Assembly: GCA_004151065.3 (NCBI GenBank)
Contig: NWUY0300032584.1
Location: 27,789 to 49,043, forward strand
Source: Larix sibirica
Taxonomy: Eukaryota > Streptophyta > Pinopsida > Pinales > Pinaceae
Length of the DNA stretch: 21,255 nt
Direction: 5' to 3'
Made by a program: the position numbers and the translations under genes. Positions 19,630 through 21,255 of the stretch are shown here, in pieces. Under the pieces are notes generated by a model. That model had not been told where the DNA came from, did not search any database, and saw nothing but the letters and a program-made list of their open reading frames with translations. Every line of letters starts with the position of its first letter. Positions within the stretch are counted from its first letter, which is position 1.

Positions 19630-20322
19630 ATTACCAAGAATGAAGAAGACTATGGAAAGGACCAAAAGCTAGGAAATATGATACCTAGCCTTAAGAGTGA
19701 AGAGGTGAATCATGATAATTCCAATGAGGTTGATAGATCTTATTCTAAAATTATGAACTCTGAGATAGTGAATGAGCACACTCCACTAGGATTTTCTATT
19801 ACTTAGTTTGTCATTGCTCTTGCTAATGTTGTTGGGCACCATGTCCCTAAACCTTTGGCTAAGATTCACACAATAATTGTTACAACCACTCTCATTGCTC
19901 ATACTGCAGTAAGTTAGAGCTGAACCTCGGAATGCATGGCCAATCCCTCCTCTGACTCGGTTTCTGCTCTTGTTGCATCAATGCTCAATAGTCCTTTGAA
20001 TATGAAAACTACTCCCCAACACCTCACATACAACAAACTATTACAGGAAATTACCCCAAGACCTCTGCTGGTGTTAACACAAATTCTACTCATTCCCAAG
20101 CGGAAATAGAGCAAACCAAAGAAATCCCATCTCTTTTACTTTATGTTCACCATTCTTATGGTAGTGATTAGGGTGGATATGACCATTAATACCCCAGGGG
20201 AAAAGGACAAGAGAGCATGATCTGGAAACTAGGAACTCTGCTATGAAGAGAAAAGTAGATACTGTTGTTGGGGACTTGGTCACAAACCTTGAAACTCTAC
20301 CCCCATATAGAGGAGGAAGTTA
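19630..20322 (+). pseudogene. Decayed coding region, divergent from the preceding relic
   Basis: A plus frame is continuous from 19630 to 20109 with internal stops TAG 19804, TAG 19915 and TGA 19921. It includes EVNHDNSNEVDRSYSKIMN, ALANVVGHHVPKPLAKIH and SSDSVSALVASMLNSPLN. A shifted frame follows and ends MKRKVDTVVGDLVTNLETLP before TAA at about 20320. The composition is protein-like, but no domain is recognised. The order (hydrophilic linker, then a basic C-terminal piece) would fit a LINE or retroelement first ORF, which is inference only. Confidence 0.35.
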
Positions 20323-20672
20323 ACTCTTAAATGATTAACATTTGGAAAATAAAACATTTTGATGCCAGCCAGTGGATTTGTTAATGAATATATTAAGCAT
20401 CTAGAATATATTTTATTTCTTGCATAAAATATGGTTAAATTTTGCATTTGGGTTGTAAACAATCATCAGAAGGTGATCTTAACTAAATTGTGATCTGCTT
20501 CAAATGTGGGATGGCGTTCAATTTTTTGAATGTTGTAAAAATATCAAAAAAGTTAAAATGTGGATTTTGTGATGAACTCATTCTAATACTTTGGAAAATT
20601 CTATTTGTTTTATGGGTAGTATTCTAGATGGTAGTCAAAACCTGCTTTGACTGTTAGGACTCAAACCAACAA
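20323..20672. other. AT-rich stretch with no gene seen
   Basis: A 60-codon minus frame (20280-20462) has no motif. No repeat precedes the minisatellite. Confidence 0.4.
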
Positions 20673-20881
20673 TTTGAGTGGCATTAAAACTTAATGATCT
20701 AAAGTTAATGAAATTTTAGTTTTATGACGAATTCTATGATAATTTAAGTGGCACTAAAACTTAGTGATATAATTTTAATGAATGTTAGTTTTATGACGAA
20801 TTCTATGATAATTTGAGTACAACCAAAACTTAGTGATCTAATGTTAATGAATACTAGTTTTTATGTTGAATTATATTATGA
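20673..20881. repeat. Minisatellite, three copies of a 69-70 bp unit
   Basis: Units start at 20673, 20743 and 20812. Each has TTTRAGT, AAAACTTA-TGAT, TTAATGAA, TAGTTTTTATG-type and GAATTCTATGATAA-type blocks. Copies 1 and 2 are closest; copy 3 has drifted, especially at its right end. Confidence 0.9.
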
Positions 20882-21085
20882 GATGGAGGTGGTAAAAGTA
20901 TAAGATGAATCATTAAGTGTTATGATGATTGCTCTAACGGCATCATAATAATTTTGCTCATTCACAAAATTGCAAGGCATGTTTAGAATATGCTCTCCTT
21001 TTGATAATGCTTCTAGGTTATCTATAGCAAACCTCACATGTTGGTAAGTGGAAATCTCAAATTTTTGGATATTCCAAAAACACAA
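20876..21085 (-). other. Protein-like open frame of unknown origin
   Basis: A minus frame of 69 codons starts inside KFEISTYQHVRFAIDNLEAL and continues with SKGEHILNMPCNFVNEQNYY before TAG. The mix of charged, polar and hydrophobic residues is better than random AT-rich translation. No motif or family is recognised and the assumed start is not well supported. It may be a relic fragment or an exon of something running off the window end at 21255. Confidence 0.25.
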
Positions 21086-21255
21086 AAATCAACTATCTTT
21101 ACACTATTTAACTTGTTCTATTTGCATGTTTTCCTTCCTAACATGAAAGCAACATTTTAGTGGAATGTCCACGGAAAAAAATTTCATTAGTGGGTTTTCA
21201 GAGCTCTTTTGCGAAAATGCATAGATGAACAGCTTTGACAGTGTTCTATTTGACA

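Noticed and set aside
1-21255. CRISPR array, rRNA genes or a bacterial-type operon
   Set aside because: No regularly spaced short identical repeats, no rRNA signatures and no run of packed co-directional genes. All direct repeats found are two- or three-copy eukaryotic-style duplications.

Overview
The window reads as plant nuclear DNA from a large, repeat-rich genome. It is AT-rich and has no operon-like packing. It holds GT-AG introns, tRNA-derived SINE heads, an old LTR-type element and several coding relics worn down by stops and frameshifts. A gymnosperm such as a conifer would fit, but that is inference; nothing seen fixes the species. There are two ambiguous bases, at 692 and 11289.

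Layout. 1-750 holds two small tandem duplications and a TATA-like box. 755-4375 is a degraded LTR-type element: two diverged ~750-bp direct repeats enclose a minus-strand Gag/protease-type relic with a G-patch motif. 5046-6177 is a long plus-strand coding relic of unknown family. 6200-11200 is mostly featureless AT-rich DNA with tandem duplications (34, 225 and 73 bp) and a tRNA-like sequence followed by a perfect hairpin. SINE-type heads with A and B boxes lie on the minus strand at 11219-11290 and 17008-17078. 12482-13183 is another plus-strand coding relic, followed by an open frame with a duplicated 52-bp segment. 14311-15320 has two ~115-bp direct repeats flanking a block of overlapping open frames.

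The best gene candidate is at 16080-16441, minus strand: two exons that splice with a GT-AG intron into an 82-residue secreted or membrane-anchored proline-rich protein. A TATA-like box lies about 110 bp upstream of the ATG. A second spliced small ORF (44 residues) may lie at 17465-17821, and a weaker one (23 residues) at 13571-13746.

18510-19500 (minus) and 19630-20322 (plus) are divergent coding relics; the first encodes a coiled-coil-like segment broken by TAG codons. 20673-20881 is a three-copy 69-bp minisatellite. No rRNA, CRISPR array or complete transposase or reverse transcriptase was found. The genes do not form a visible pathway; the window is mainly mobile-element debris around one or a few small genes.
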